Shown piece after piece: positions 45,776 through 57,000 of a stretch of 64,000 nt of DNA. The stretch covers positions 457,331 through 521,330 of the forward strand of contig JAIVFJ010000020.1 in assembly GCA_025765615.1 (NCBI GenBank), written 5' to 3'. The notes under the pieces are model-generated. The model did not search any database, had not been told where the DNA came from, and saw nothing but the letters and a program-made list of their open reading frames with translations. The DNA comes from Zopfochytrium polystomum. Lineage: Eukaryota > Chytridiomycota > Chytridiomycetes > Chytridiales > Chytridiaceae. The translations under genes were made by a program, and so were the position numbers. Positions within the stretch are counted from its first letter, which is position 1, and each line of letters starts with the position of its first letter.

Positions 45776-47761
45776 GTGAGGAGGTCGTCGCAAGGCAAAG
45801 TCAAGGTTGAAGACACCGTGAGAGTGTCGCAGCCTTCTACGAAGCAAACCAAACTCACCTTCGCCTCCGCCCAGCCGTCATTGCCAACACCCTCGATCGC
45901 AACATCGCCAGCCCCTGTCCAGATTCAGAAGCGATCGTTCGATCGCCGGCGCTTTGAAGTCACCACTGCTGCTGGATTTCACGATCTCGAACGTGATCTT
46001 TTTAAGTTCCACCAACGACAGCTTACCTGCCCTCGGTGCCGACATCAGTTCACCTCCAAGGGAGTTGCGGGACGTCCGAACTCGGTTTCTGGTATCCAGC
46101 GTCTCTCGATCACCTGCACTCACTGTCGCCCACCGGTCGCACGACGATTCCATTCGGAACTCGAGCGTGTGCACCCGGCCCATCACGCCGCCCTCCTCAA
46201 CTCTCTCCACCAAGTCCACACCGCAGCCACAACTGCACGCATCATCGTGAACGCATCAGCTCACTGCGATCCCCTACTTCAGACGCCCGATCGCACATCC
46301 GTTGTACGGTTTGACGATCGGAAACACCGTACTCCACCATCAGCGGACTTGATCGTCTCTAAAAGAACCCGGGCTGCGTCGCGCGACGCAGATTCCGACC
46401 TCTCAAGCACGGACTCTCGTTCCCCATCACCAAGCCCCTCTTCTCGACACCCCGCCCACCCGTGCCCCGCCCTCGAACACCCAGCGATGTCACAGCCCAT
46501 CCCGTTTTCTCAGGCAATGTTCCCAGATCCGCCCCCTCGACGCCCACCGCCGACGATGGACGAAGTTTCTGATTTTATGGAACGGACAAACGCGCTCCTT
46601 AAACTGCACAGTGACAAGCACGACTATAGCGTGGCCGAGATTGATCGCCTCAAGGGACACATTGACCGCCTGAACGAGACGATCAAGGAGAAAGATGAGC
46701 GCATTCGCGAGTTGGAGTCCGAAATCCTGCTTCTTCAGATGGAGCGTACCGCTGGAGTCAAAGGGGGGGACGGTGGTGGCGGCGGTGGCGGCGGCGGGGC
46801 GGGTGGCAGTGGTGGGGGTGGCGGTGGTACCGCACCCAGTGACAGCGACACCAACCGACGCAAGCCTCCGGTTCGCTTGGATGACGATGATTGGGATGTC
46901 GAGGAAGATGAGGAACGAGAACGCCAGCGACGCAGGAAGGGGGGTAGACCCTCTTCTCGCACCTCGGAACGCCCGACGACACCTGGAGGAGGCTGGCCAA
47001 GCTTGCCCCGCTCAAAGCAGAATGTGCACCCGCTAAGTTTTGCCGCAACTGTTGCGCTCTCTGGTCCTAAGCCTATTCATCCCAGCCCATTTGTGAAAGG
47101 CATCTTTGTCGCCGCCGATCCCAATGCCTCTGTTGAAGACAAGATTGCTCAGGTTCTGAGGCCCCGCCCCTCAGCCGTCGCGGCTCGGCGCTCAGCGCCG
47201 GGCTACGTCCGGCCTGAGTCGTCGCTGCCCGAGGCTAAGTTTGTCCCAGTGTACATCCGACCTAACCTTTCAGATGTGGGTCGGGCTAACCCCCGCCACA
47301 GCATGAGACTTGTGTTCAGACCTGAGAAGGGCTTCCCTAGAGTACCAGAAATTTCAGTCATTGGCCAATATGCTGCTCTGATGGAATGCTGGGTGTATGA
47401 GGGGGACAAGGAGAAGTTCATCAAGGCTTGTGCTGATGCTGAGATTGCTGTGGACACTGATTGTGAGCCCTGGATGCCCTCGAAGTTGAAGGATTCTCCT
47501 GAAGCTAGGGAAGCAGCTGTGCAGGCGTATATCCGCCGGGTTGCTGGGATCCTGAACCATCCATTCTTCAGACCGCCACCCAATGTTGCCAAGTCTATCT
47601 ATGCATCTGTGCCAAAGAAATTGGAGACACTCTTGAGGGGGAAGTTGAAGGATCTCTCTCTGTACCCATCTGCGCCTTCTGGTGTGAAGGGGAAGGGGAG
47701 GGAAACTGAGACTGAACCCACTGCTGTGCGTGCAGGCGATGCCAATGCCATGGAAACATGA
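45776..47761 (+). CDS. LINE copy 1 ORF1 protein
   Basis: About 661 residues; presumed nucleic-acid-binding partner that forms the RNP. Features in order: basic, Ser-rich N-terminus; a CxxC...CxxC zinc ribbon (LTCPRCRHQFTSKG, then RLSITCTHC); a Pro/Ser-rich linker; a coiled coil (IDRLKGHIDRLNETIKEKDE, then IRELESEILLLQ); a Gly-rich stretch; a basic Arg segment; and a conserved C-terminal domain (VYIRPNLSDVGRANPRHSMR, ISVIGQYAALMECWVYEG, VAGILNHPFFRPPP). It lacks the usual CCHC knuckles of LINE ORF1. No ATG lies in frame before the zinc ribbon; 45776 is GTG, so the true start is uncertain. The stop overlaps the ORF2 start. Confidence 0.88.
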   Translation: MRRSSQGKVKVEDTVRVSQPSTKQTKLTFASAQPSLPTPSIATSPAPVQIQKRSFDRRRFEVTTAAGFHDLERDLFKFHQRQLTCPRCRHQFTSKGVAGRPNSVSGIQRLSITCTHCRPPVARRFHSELERVHPAHHAALLNSLHQVHTAATTARIIVNASAHCDPLLQTPDRTSVVRFDDRKHRTPPSADLIVSKRTRAASRDADSDLSSTDSRSPSPSPSSRHPAHPCPALEHPAMSQPIPFSQAMFPDPPPRRPPPTMDEVSDFMERTNALLKLHSDKHDYSVAEIDRLKGHIDRLNETIKEKDERIRELESEILLLQMERTAGVKGGDGGGGGGGGGAGGSGGGGGGTAPSDSDTNRRKPPVRLDDDDWDVEEDEERERQRRRKGGRPSSRTSERPTTPGGGWPSLPRSKQNVHPLSFAATVALSGPKPIHPSPFVKGIFVAADPNASVEDKIAQVLRPRPSAVAARRSAPGYVRPESSLPEAKFVPVYIRPNLSDVGRANPRHSMRLVFRPEKGFPRVPEISVIGQYAALMECWVYEGDKEKFIKACADAEIAVDTDCEPWMPSKLKDSPEAREAAVQAYIRRVAGILNHPFFRPPPNVAKSIYASVPKKLETLLRGKLKDLSLYPSAPSGVKGKGRETETEPTAVRAGDANAMET

Positions 47762-50700
47762 GCAAGTCATTGAGATTTGGATTTTTGAATGCCCATGGAT
47801 CCTTAGCTGGACATTCAGATCAAGTTCAAGGAATTTTTTCAGATTTTCAAGTAGACTATATGTTGTTTTCAGATATTGGAATGTGGAGTTCTGACAGTAT
47901 GAGTGCAGTTTGGGGTGTTGTTGCTGAGGCAAGGGGGGTGCCCCCTCCTTATCAACCTGGGCGGAATGTTGGAACAAGGGCAAAGAAGGGAGTGGCTGTT
48001 GTGGTGAGCGGAGATCTGGACAGTGATGCCCACCTCGTGGTGCAGACCCTGCACAGGTCCCCCAAGGGAGAATGGATCATTGTGAAGATGTCGGAGCTGA
48101 TTGTTGGATTGACATACTTTGCGCCAAGTGCACCTCTGGAGTCATTGCAGGAATTTCAAGACCAAGTTAGTCAAGTTAGCACTCTTATGCCTGCAGCACC
48201 CTTTCTGATCATTGGAGACTTCAACATTTGGATGCGTGAATATGGATGCCGCACCTCTGCTCCTGCTGAACGTGTTTGCTGGCTACAGGACTGGCTGCGA
48301 CCCCCTTCCCAGTGGAGGAGGGTTGCGCCGGTTCGTGGCCAGTGGACCACAATGACAGAGGGACGGGCTGGTGGACCTGGTGGACGGGGGGTCACTGATC
48401 TTCTGTTTGTCAACCAGCATGCTCTCCCCTTTGTTCAGAACCTGGTTGTCCATGATGACCCTTCAGAGTATGTTGGATTCTCAGATCACAGGCTGTTGAC
48501 CTTCACCTTCAATGGGGATCTGACCACCAAGCCCCCGTTTGAGCGCCTGAATGTTCGGAGACTCATGATGAGACAGACCAAGTATGCTAGCTGCCTTGAG
48601 AAGACCAGGAAACCCATCAGAGCCCAGATTCATTCAGTTTGGAAAGAAGTTGAAGCTGCCGCTGAGGCCGGAGAGCTCTGGACTTATGAGAGGCGTTTGG
48701 CTTGTGTGGATGCTGTTTCAGACTTGGTCGTGCAGTGGCTCATGGACAATGCTATTAAGGTGGCTGGGAAAGTTCGCTTTAGGGGTGGATCTGGAGGACC
48801 AGAGATCCGGGAGAAGCATCTGGAGGAGCTAAAGCACCGTCGAGTGGAGGCGCGAAGGGCTGCTGAGGCTCACCCAGATGATGATCCTGTGGGGCAGAAG
48901 ATGGCCTGGACTCAGTTTCGTCAGTGGAATAAGATTGTGAAGATTGCCATCAAGCGGTACAGGAAGCGTGTATATTCAGCTGTCCAGGACTCTGCTGTGC
49001 GTGACTTTGCTGGTGAGGCCAAGCGCATCAAGTGTCAGAAGGCTCGTTCAGATAGGAGCCAGTGTGCCCTTGACCCCCAGAAGATGGGCCATTACGAAGA
49101 CCATTTCCGCACAACCATAGGCCATGAGCCAACCGGAACTGATGTCCCTGACGCTGGGGCCCTCGAAGAATCAGCAGTTACTGTGAACAAGGTCCCTCTG
49201 AAGCAGTCTGAAGTCTCCTGGATTAAGAAGGTTCATGTTGAAGAAGCCTGCAAGAATGCCCCCAGGGGCAAAGCCCCTGGAGAAGACATGCTTTTTGGGG
49301 AGTTGGTCTCAATTGCTCCGCACTTGGTTGCTGCAGTCCTGCACAGATTCTTTCAGCTTGTGGCCTCTCTTCATGTGGTTCCTTCTCTGTGGTCTGTGGC
49401 CAATGTGGCCTTGGTCTACAAGAACAAGGGGCTCAACAGCGATGTTGCAAACTACAGACCCATCTCCTTGTGCTCTAGGATGCGACTTGTGTTTGAGCGA
49501 GTGATTGCACCCCAGGTTGAGCGCGTGGTTGAAGGGATGATCCACAGGGCGCAGGGAGGTTTCAGAAGAAAGCGGTCCACCATGGACCAGGCCTACACTT
49601 TGCATGAGCTTCAGCAGCTGAACCCCCAGATGCATGTGGTGTATTTGGACATTAAGGCTGCGTATGACTGCACAAACAGGAGTCTGGTGTGGGACTCCAT
49701 CTGGTTTGCCAAGAATGACAAGAGTCGTAACTTTACAAGGACTCAACTGCTGCCGATCCTCAGATCTTTGTTTGATTTCAATGCATGCCAGCTGCTGGTA
49801 CTTGGGAACAAGTCTGCTCAGATCCAAGTGACAAGAGGATTTCTCCAAGGCACAGTCCTGTCACCCATGCTGTTCAATGTTGCCATCAACTCCTTGCCTC
49901 AGACATTGGCCATGTCTTTCAGGGACCACATGTTGACATTTAATGCAACCTCCCTAAACTCACTGCTCTTTGCTGATGACTCCTCTGTCTTTGCAAAGGA
50001 TGCGACAGTACTTCAGAGAATGCTAGACAAGGTGCATGAGTGGTCCCTTAAGCGGGGGATGACATTTGCTGCCAGGAAGTGTGTCGCAGTTTCAGCCAAG
50101 AAGAATTTGAAGTTGAAGATGAATGGAGTGGAGATTCCCCAGGAGGAGTCTACTACCCAGTTGGGTCTTGTGCGCACCTGCAGGGGTATTGACTTTGAGG
50201 CCTCACTGGCCATGAGACTGAGGAAAACAGAAAAGATGCTGGCCTTTTTGGCTGCTCGGGGTTTCAATGGCTGGGGCTTCAGGCCCGTGAGCTCTTACAG
50301 GGTTTACATGTGTTTCCTGAGACCAATGATGGAGTATGGGTTTGCACTGCGCCCCTTGACCCACACACAGCTGAAGGATGCGCAGAAATTGCAGGAAAAA
50401 TGCCTGCGGCAGGCGCTGTCACTGGGGAAGACCTCCTCAGGGGCGGCCCTGCATCTGATGTTTGGAGTGGTCCCTGTGGCAGCCAGGAACAAGATGCTGA
50501 ACGCTAGATACTTTTTCAGACTGCACCACATTCAGGATGCTCGCAACACAACAGCTCAGATGTACAGGCACATGGTGGAAAAGATTGCTTCAGGGGCCTC
50601 TGTGGGACAGTCCTTGACAAAGTTCTCGCTTGACTATACGGGTATTCAGGATTTTTTGGACTCTGTGAGGCGGCCTTCCTTTGTGGAGGTGCCACTTGTG

Positions 50701-51540
50701 GTTCCCACCACCAAGGCCTATGACATTGAGTTGCCAGTGGTGAGAACAAAGAACATTGAGGCTGCAGACATGCTGGCAATGCACAAGCGGGCTTTGGTGA
50801 GGTGCCAGCAGAAATCCTCCCCCACCGGGGTGGCTCAGGCTTTGGAGGTGCCTTCACACATGGGGCCATGCCAAGTTATTCGATCTGGTGCGGCATTTAA
50901 CAGGAAGTGGCTCAGACACCTGCTGATGTGGATGGCTGGGATGGTAGCATTTCACCAACAGTGTGCAAGGGCTGACTGCGCAGAGAAGTGCACTAGGAGG
51001 CATGTTTTGGAGTGTTCAGGGGTTAAGGACAGGCTGGAGAGGCTGCATCCTGAGTTGATTCCCACGGCAGAGCAACAGGATTTGAACATTTCAGCAGTGG
51101 ATGTGGGCCTAAGGTCGCTGGTCTTTTGGGCCCCCTACAGTGCCAAAGCTGAGGACAAGATCTCTAAGGAGACTCGCATTGCCTCCAAGAAGATGGGAAT
51201 GAAGCTGGCCAGAATGATCATGCAGATGCGCATTGAGTGTGGAGGACTTGCGAATTTCACTGATGCTTCAGAGACAACAGCAGCAGAGGAAGCAGAGGTC
51301 GTGGTGGAGGCAGGTCGTGTGGACCGACAGGATATGAGCATTCAGGAACGGATGGCAGCAGCCAGGGTGCGCAAGCTTGCAAGGTCAGTCATCATCACCA
51401 CCTACGATCCAGTACGGAACAAACAGTGGCGGGAGTCAAGGGAAAAGTGGAAGAAGAAGGAAACGGAGGGTGTTGAGGGGACAGTGGACGGCAATGGGCA
51501 TGTGGACTCTGATTCAGAGGAGGAGGCCGGAGCTGGGTGA
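47758..51540 (+). CDS. LINE copy 1 ORF2: APE endonuclease and reverse transcriptase
   Basis: 1260 residues, starting within the ATGA overlap. Endonuclease (about residues 1-250): LRFGFLNAHGSLAGH, FLIIGDFNIW and the terminal GFSDHRLLTF, the APE signature, which should nick the telomere target. RT (about 480-830): YKNKGLNSDVANYRPISLCS, GGFRRKRSTMDQ, YLDIKAAYD, GFLQGTVLSPMLFN and the catalytic FADDSSVFA. C-terminus: a Cys/His knuckle (CARADCAEKCTRRHVLEC) typical of LINEs, then a basic and finally acidic tail (DSDSEEEAGAG). No RNase H domain is visible. All catalytic residues are present. Clade not assigned. Confidence 0.93.
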   Translation: MSKSLRFGFLNAHGSLAGHSDQVQGIFSDFQVDYMLFSDIGMWSSDSMSAVWGVVAEARGVPPPYQPGRNVGTRAKKGVAVVVSGDLDSDAHLVVQTLHRSPKGEWIIVKMSELIVGLTYFAPSAPLESLQEFQDQVSQVSTLMPAAPFLIIGDFNIWMREYGCRTSAPAERVCWLQDWLRPPSQWRRVAPVRGQWTTMTEGRAGGPGGRGVTDLLFVNQHALPFVQNLVVHDDPSEYVGFSDHRLLTFTFNGDLTTKPPFERLNVRRLMMRQTKYASCLEKTRKPIRAQIHSVWKEVEAAAEAGELWTYERRLACVDAVSDLVVQWLMDNAIKVAGKVRFRGGSGGPEIREKHLEELKHRRVEARRAAEAHPDDDPVGQKMAWTQFRQWNKIVKIAIKRYRKRVYSAVQDSAVRDFAGEAKRIKCQKARSDRSQCALDPQKMGHYEDHFRTTIGHEPTGTDVPDAGALEESAVTVNKVPLKQSEVSWIKKVHVEEACKNAPRGKAPGEDMLFGELVSIAPHLVAAVLHRFFQLVASLHVVPSLWSVANVALVYKNKGLNSDVANYRPISLCSRMRLVFERVIAPQVERVVEGMIHRAQGGFRRKRSTMDQAYTLHELQQLNPQMHVVYLDIKAAYDCTNRSLVWDSIWFAKNDKSRNFTRTQLLPILRSLFDFNACQLLVLGNKSAQIQVTRGFLQGTVLSPMLFNVAINSLPQTLAMSFRDHMLTFNATSLNSLLFADDSSVFAKDATVLQRMLDKVHEWSLKRGMTFAARKCVAVSAKKNLKLKMNGVEIPQEESTTQLGLVRTCRGIDFEASLAMRLRKTEKMLAFLAARGFNGWGFRPVSSYRVYMCFLRPMMEYGFALRPLTHTQLKDAQKLQEKCLRQALSLGKTSSGAALHLMFGVVPVAARNKMLNARYFFRLHHIQDARNTTAQMYRHMVEKIASGASVGQSLTKFSLDYTGIQDFLDSVRRPSFVEVPLVVPTTKAYDIELPVVRTKNIEAADMLAMHKRALVRCQQKSSPTGVAQALEVPSHMGPCQVIRSGAAFNRKWLRHLLMWMAGMVAFHQQCARADCAEKCTRRHVLECSGVKDRLERLHPELIPTAEQQDLNISAVDVGLRSLVFWAPYSAKAEDKISKETRIASKKMGMKLARMIMQMRIECGGLANFTDASETTAAEEAEVVVEAGRVDRQDMSIQERMAAARVRKLARSVIITTYDPVRNKQWRESREKWKKKETEGVEGTVDGNGHVDSDSEEEAGAG

Positions 51541-51832
51541 CAGTTTGTGCAGTGTTTCAGGTGCAGTCCCTCGAACCTCATTTGTTATCTATTTGTTTTC
51601 TTGTTGTTAAATCTCACCTCACCTCTGTGGATCCTCTCCTCTTTTTCCTTTTGACCTAGTTGCTGTTCTTTGTTTTTCTCTTCTGCCTTTTGATTCTCTA
51701 CTTGGCACCACTTTCTTGCCTCTGGACATGTTTCTCCTATTTCATATGTATGCACTTTTTAACTTTCAAAGTTGCAGATTCCTCACCCTTTCCTTCGGGG
51801 GCGGGTTGGAGCGAATAAATCCCGTTGAAAAG
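51541..51832 (+). other. LINE copy 1 3' UTR
   Basis: T-rich 290-bp trailer ending with the terminal hairpin, AATAAA at 51814-51819 and GTTGAAAAG. Near-identical to the copy 2 trailer (57807-58097). Confidence 0.85.
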
Positions 51833-51843
51833 TTAGGGTTAGG
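51833..51843 (+). repeat. Interstitial telomere stub 4
   Basis: TTAGGGTTAGG between copy 1 and copy 2. Confidence 0.9.
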
Positions 51844-52205
51844 AGGAGCTCCAGTAGATCTCAGTTGGTTAACACATCTGAGTTTGCTGGTGAGTGGGCG
51901 CTCCGTTCGATCCGGACAGTACTAGGGGAAGCGCGCTCATCCAACCCGCCTCGTGCCCCGTTCGGGAAAGCCGTGCGTAGCTCAAATAAGGGAAGGACCT
52001 GGCACGCTCCCCAGGTAAGGGCCGTCGCGGTGAGTGAGATGTCCCCATGAAGTCCCCATAAGGACAGCTAAGGAACTATACTGCGGCGCGACTGATGAGA
52101 GCGGCTACCGGTGTGCTAAGCATGCTCAAGGTTTCACGGTGCCTAGTGAATAAAGTTGAGCCCCAGTTGGGGGGCCTGAGGGTTCAACTCCCTAGGTACG
52201 GTGTC
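51844..52205 (+). repeat. tRNA-like/SINE-like 5' block of copy 2
   Basis: 51848-51925 resembles a tRNA: A-box-like TAGATCTCAGTTGGTTAACA and a good B-box CCGTTCGATCCGG; the acceptor stem does not pair. A second B-box-like GGGTTCAACTCCC lies at 52181-52193. No match to copy 1 or copy 3 5' ends. Confidence 0.4.
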
Positions 52206-54019
52206 GCAGCCCTCGAAGAAAAAACAACCTTACCTTCACGCCAGCCCCCGCCTCTTCGCTCGCCCAACCTGCAGCCACATCTGGTCCACGGCAATTCCCC
52301 CGTCGCCACTTCGAGGTTAGCACGGCCCAGGAGTTCAACGCTCTTGAACGAGCACTTTTCAAGTACCATCAGAAACGGATCACTTGCGACCAGTGCCGAC
52401 GCCCAGTAATCTCCAAAGGCCTTGCTGGACGAGCAAACAATATCTCCAGTATCCAACGATCTCCATTCAGTGCTCTCACTGCCCCCACCCAGTCTCTCGC
52501 CGTTTTCACGCCGAACTCGCTCAAGTTTGTCCCGACGATCACGCCGCACTCAACGCGCTCTCCACGAGTACACGCACGGCAGCCACAATCGCCGCCGCTT
52601 AACCTTCGTTACGATCGGAACACCCGTCTGTGTGAACGCGCACCACGCGGCCGACGTCATCTTGCACCCGACACTTTCCGACCCCCGATCCTAGCAGGCC
52701 ACTCCCAACACGCCCACTCGTTCTGACCCCGCCCCCAGTCCCGTCCCGAAAACCACGGTCCCAGCAAGCCGTTTTCTCAAGCGATGTTTCCAGATCCGCC
52801 CCCTCGACGCCCCCCTCCGTCGAGGAGAGTTTGGATTTATGGACGGACAAGGCTCTGCTTAAACTGCACAGCGACAACACAACTATAGCGTGGCCGAGAT
52901 TGCGCTCAAGGGACACATTGACCGCCTGAACGAGACGATCAAGGAGAAAGATGAGCGCATTCGCGAGTTGGAGTCCGAAATCCTGCTTCTTCAGATGGAG
53001 CGTACCGCTGGGAGTCAAAGGGGGGGACGGTGGTGGCGGCGGTGGCGGCGGCGGGGCGGGTGGCAGTGGTGGGGGTGGCGGTGGTACCGCACCCAGTGAC
53101 AGCGACACCAACCGACGCAAGCCTCCGGTTCGCTTGGATGACGATGATTGGGAGGTCGAGGAAGATGAGGAACGAGAACGCCAGCGACGCAGGAAGGGGG
53201 GTAGACCCTCTTCTCGCACCTCGGAACGCCCGACGACACCTGGAGGAGGCTGGCCAAGCTTGCCCCGCTCAAAGCAGAATGTGCACCCGCTAAGTTTTGC
53301 CGCAACTGTTGCGCTCTCTGGTCCTAAGCCTATTCATCCCAGCCCATTTGTGAAAGGCATCTTTGTCGCCGCCGATCCCAATGCCTCTGTTGAAGACAAG
53401 ATTGCTCAGGTTCTGAGGCCCCGCCCCTCAGCCGTCGCGGCTCGGCGCTCAGCGCCGGGCTACGTCCGGCCTGAGTCGTCGCTGCCCGAGGCTAAGTTTG
53501 TTCCAGTGTACATCCGACCTAACCTTTCAGATGTGGGTCGGGCTAACCCCCGCCACAGCATGAGACTTGTGTTCAGACCTGAGAAGGGCTTCCCCAGAGT
53601 ACCAGAAATTTCAGTCATTGGCCAATATGCTGCTCTGATGGAATGCTGGGTGTATGAGGGAGACAAGGAGAAGTTTCATCAAGGCTTGTGCTGATGCTGA
53701 GATTGCTGTGGACACTGATTGTGAGCCCTGGATGCCCTCGAAGTTGAAGGATTCTCCTGAAGCTAGGGAAGCAGCTGTGCAGGCGTATATCCGCCGGGTT
53801 GCTGGGATCCTGAACCATCCATTCTTCAGACCACCACCAAATGTTGCCAAGTCTATCTATGCATCTGTGCCAAAGAAGTTGGAGACACTCTTGAGGGGGA
53901 AGTTGAAGGATCTCTCTCTGTACCCATCTGCACCTTCTGGTGCGAAGGGGAAGGGGAGGGAAACTGAGACTGAACCCACTGCTGTGCGTGCAGGCGATGC
54001 CAATGCCATGGAAACATGA
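52206..54019 (+). pseudogene. LINE copy 2 ORF1, disrupted
   Basis: Diverged N-terminal part keeps the zinc ribbon in two frames (ITCDQCRRPVISKGLAG, then IQCSHCPHPVSRRFHAEL). From 52890 the coiled coil and C-terminal domain match copy 1. Extra single bases at about 53011 (G) and 53675 (T), plus small indels around 52820-52910, break the frame. The ATGA overlap with ORF2 is kept at 54016-54019. Confidence 0.85.
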
Positions 54020-57000
54020 GCAAGTCATTGAGATTTGGATTTTTGAATGCCCATGGATCCTTAGCTGGACATTCAGATCAAGTTCAAGGAATTTTTTCAG
54101 ATTTTCAAGTAGACTATATGTTGTTTTCAGATATTGGAATGTGGAGTTCTGACAGTATGAGTGCAGTTCGGGGTGTTGTTGCTGAGGCAAGGGGGGTGCC
54201 CCCTCCTTATCAACCTGGGCGGAATGTTGGAACAAGGGCAAAGAAAGGAGTGGCTGTTGTGGTGAGTGGGGACCTGGACAGTGATGCCCACCTGGTGGTG
54301 CAGACCCTGCACAGGTCCCCCAAGGGAGAATGGATAATTGTGAAGATGTCGGAGCTGATTGTTGGATTGACGTATTTTGCGCCGAGCGCACCTCTGGAGG
54401 CTCTGCAGGAATTCCAAGATCAAGTTAGTCAAGTTAGCACTCTTATGCCTGCAGCACCCTTTCTGATCATTGGAGACTTCAACATTTGGATGCGTGAATA
54501 TGGATGCCGCACTTCTGCTCCTGCTGAGCGTGTTCGCTGGCTGCAGGACTGGCTGCGACCTCCTTCCCAGTGGAGGAGGGTTGCGCCGGTTCGTGGCCAG
54601 TGGACCACAATGACAGAGGGACGGGCTGGTGGACCTGGTGGACGGGGGGTCACTGATCTTCTGTTTGTCAACCAGCATGCTCTCCCCTTTGTTCAGAACC
54701 TGGTTGTCCATGATGACCCTTCAGAGTATGTTGGATTCTCAGATCACAGGCTGTTGACTTTCACCTTCGATGGGGATCTGACCACCAAGCCCCCGTTTGA
54801 GCGCCTGAATGTTCGTCGGCTCATGATGAGACAGACCAAGTATGCTAGCTGCCTTGAGAAGACCAGGAAACCCATCAGAGCCCAGATTCCATTCAGTTTG
54901 GAAAGAAGTTGAAGCTGCTGCTGAGGCTGGAGAGCTCTGGACTTTTGAAAGGCGCTTGGCCTGTGTGGATGATGTTTCAAGACTCTGTTGTGAAGTGGCT
55001 CATGGACAATGCTGTTAAGGTGGCTGGGAAAGTTCGCTTTAGGGGTGGATCTGGAGGACCAGAGGTCCGGGAGAAGCATCTGGAGGAGCTAAAGCGCCGT
55101 CGCGTGGAGGCGCGGAGGGCTGCTGAGGCTCACCCAGATGATGATCCTGTGGGGCAGAAGATGGCCTGGACTCAGTTTCGTCAGTGGAATAAGATTGTGA
55201 AGATTGCCATCAAGCGGTACAGGAAGCGTGTATATTCAGCTGTTCAGGACTCTGCTGTGCGTGACTTTGCTGGTGAGGCTAAGCGCATCAAGTGTCAGAA
55301 GGCTCGTTCAGATAGGAGCCAGTGTGCCCTTGACCCCCAGAAGATGGGCCATTACGAAGATCATTTCCGCACAACCATAGGGCATGATCCAACTGGAACT
55401 GATGTCCCTGACGCCGTAGGCTCTGGAAGAATCAGCGGTTACTGTGAGCAAAGTCCCTCTGAAGCAGTCTGAAGTCTCCTGGATTAAGAAGGTTCATGTT
55501 GAAGAAGCCTGCAAGGATTGCCCCTAGGGGCAAAGCCCCTGGAGAAGACATGCTCTTTGGGGAGTTGGTCTCAATTGCTCCGCACTTGGTTGCTGCAGTC
55601 CTGCACAGATTCTTTCAGCTGGTGGCCTCTCTTCATGTGGTTCCTTCTCTGTGGTCCGTGGCCAATGTGGCCTTGGTCTACAAGAACAAGGGGCTCAACA
55701 GCGATGTTGCAAACTACAGACCCATCTCCTTGTGCTCTAGGATGCGACTGGTGTTTGAAGCGAGTGATTGCACCCCAGGTTGAGCGTGTGGTTGAAGGCA
55801 TGATCCACAGGGCGCAGGGAGGTTTCAGAAGAAAGCGGTCCACCATGGACCAGGCCTACACTTTGCATGAGCTTCAGCAGCTGAACCCCCAGATGCATGT
55901 GGTGTATTTGGACATTAAGGCTGCGTATGACTGCACAAACAGGAGTCTGGTGTGGGACTCCATCTGGTTTGCCAAGAATGACAAGAGTCGTGACTTTACA
56001 AGGACCCAACTGCTGCCGATCCTCAGATCTTTGTTTGATTTCAATGCATGCCAGCTGCTGGTACTTGGGAACAAGTCTGCTCAGATCCAAGTGACAAGAG
56101 GATTTCTCCAAGGCACAGTCCTGTCACCCATGCTGTTCAATGTTGCCATCAACTCCTTGCCTCAGACATTGGCCATGTCTTTCAGGGACCACATGCTGAC
56201 ATTTAATGCAACCTCGCTCAACTCGCTGCTCTTTGCAGACGACTCCTCAGTTTTTGCCAAGGATGCGACAGTACTTCAGAGAATGCTAGACAAGGTGCAT
56301 GAGTGGTCCCTTAAGCGGGGGATGACATTTGCTGCCAAGAAATGTGTTGCAGTTTCAGCCAAGAAGAATTTGAAGTTGAAGATGAATGGAGTGGAGATTC
56401 CCCAGGAGGAGTCTACTACCCAGTTGGGTCTTGTGCGCACCTGCAGGGGTATTGACTTTGAGGCCTCGCTGGCCATGAGACTGAGGAAAACAGAAAAGAT
56501 GCTGGCCTTTTTGGCTGCTCGGGGTTTCAATGGCTGGGGCTTCAGGCCCGTGAGCTCTTACAGGGTTTACATGTGTTTCCTGAGACCAATGATGGAGTAT
56601 GGGTTTGCACTGCGCCCCTTGACCCACACACAGCTGAAGGATGCGCAGAAATTGCAGGATAAATGCCTGCGGCAGGCGCTGTCACTGGGGAAGACCTCCT
56701 CAGGGGCGGCCCTGCATCTGATGTTTGGAGTGGTCCCTGTGGCAGCCAGGAACAAGATGCTGAACGCTAGATACTTTTTCAGACTGCACCACATTCAGGA
56801 TGCTCGCAACACAACAGCTCAGATGTACAGGCACATGGTGGAAAAGATTGCTTCAGGGGCCTCTGTGGGACAGTCCTTGACAAAGTTCTCGCTTGACTAT
56901 ACGGGTATTCAGGATTTTTTGGACTCTGTGAGGCGGCCCTCCTTTGTGGAGTTGCCACTTGTGGTTCCCACAACCAAGGCCTATGACATTGAGTTGCCAG

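Larger units (their letters stand above)
45734..51832 (+). mobile_element. Telomeric non-LTR retrotransposon, copy 1 (intact)
   Basis: About 6.1 kb from the stub to the 3' end GTTGAAAAG. Two open frames, ORF1 (RNA-binding type) and ORF2 (APE endonuclease plus reverse transcriptase), overlap at ATGA. No poly-A tail; the 3' end carries AATAAA and a terminal hairpin (51786-51805), followed by a two-repeat telomere stub. The sense strand is the G-rich telomere strand, so its 3' end faces the chromosome end. No frame breaks: potentially active. Confidence 0.93.

Noticed and set aside
52088..52170. Hammerhead ribozyme (CTGATGAG at 52092)
   Set aside because: No matching GAAA core or stems found nearby on the same strand.
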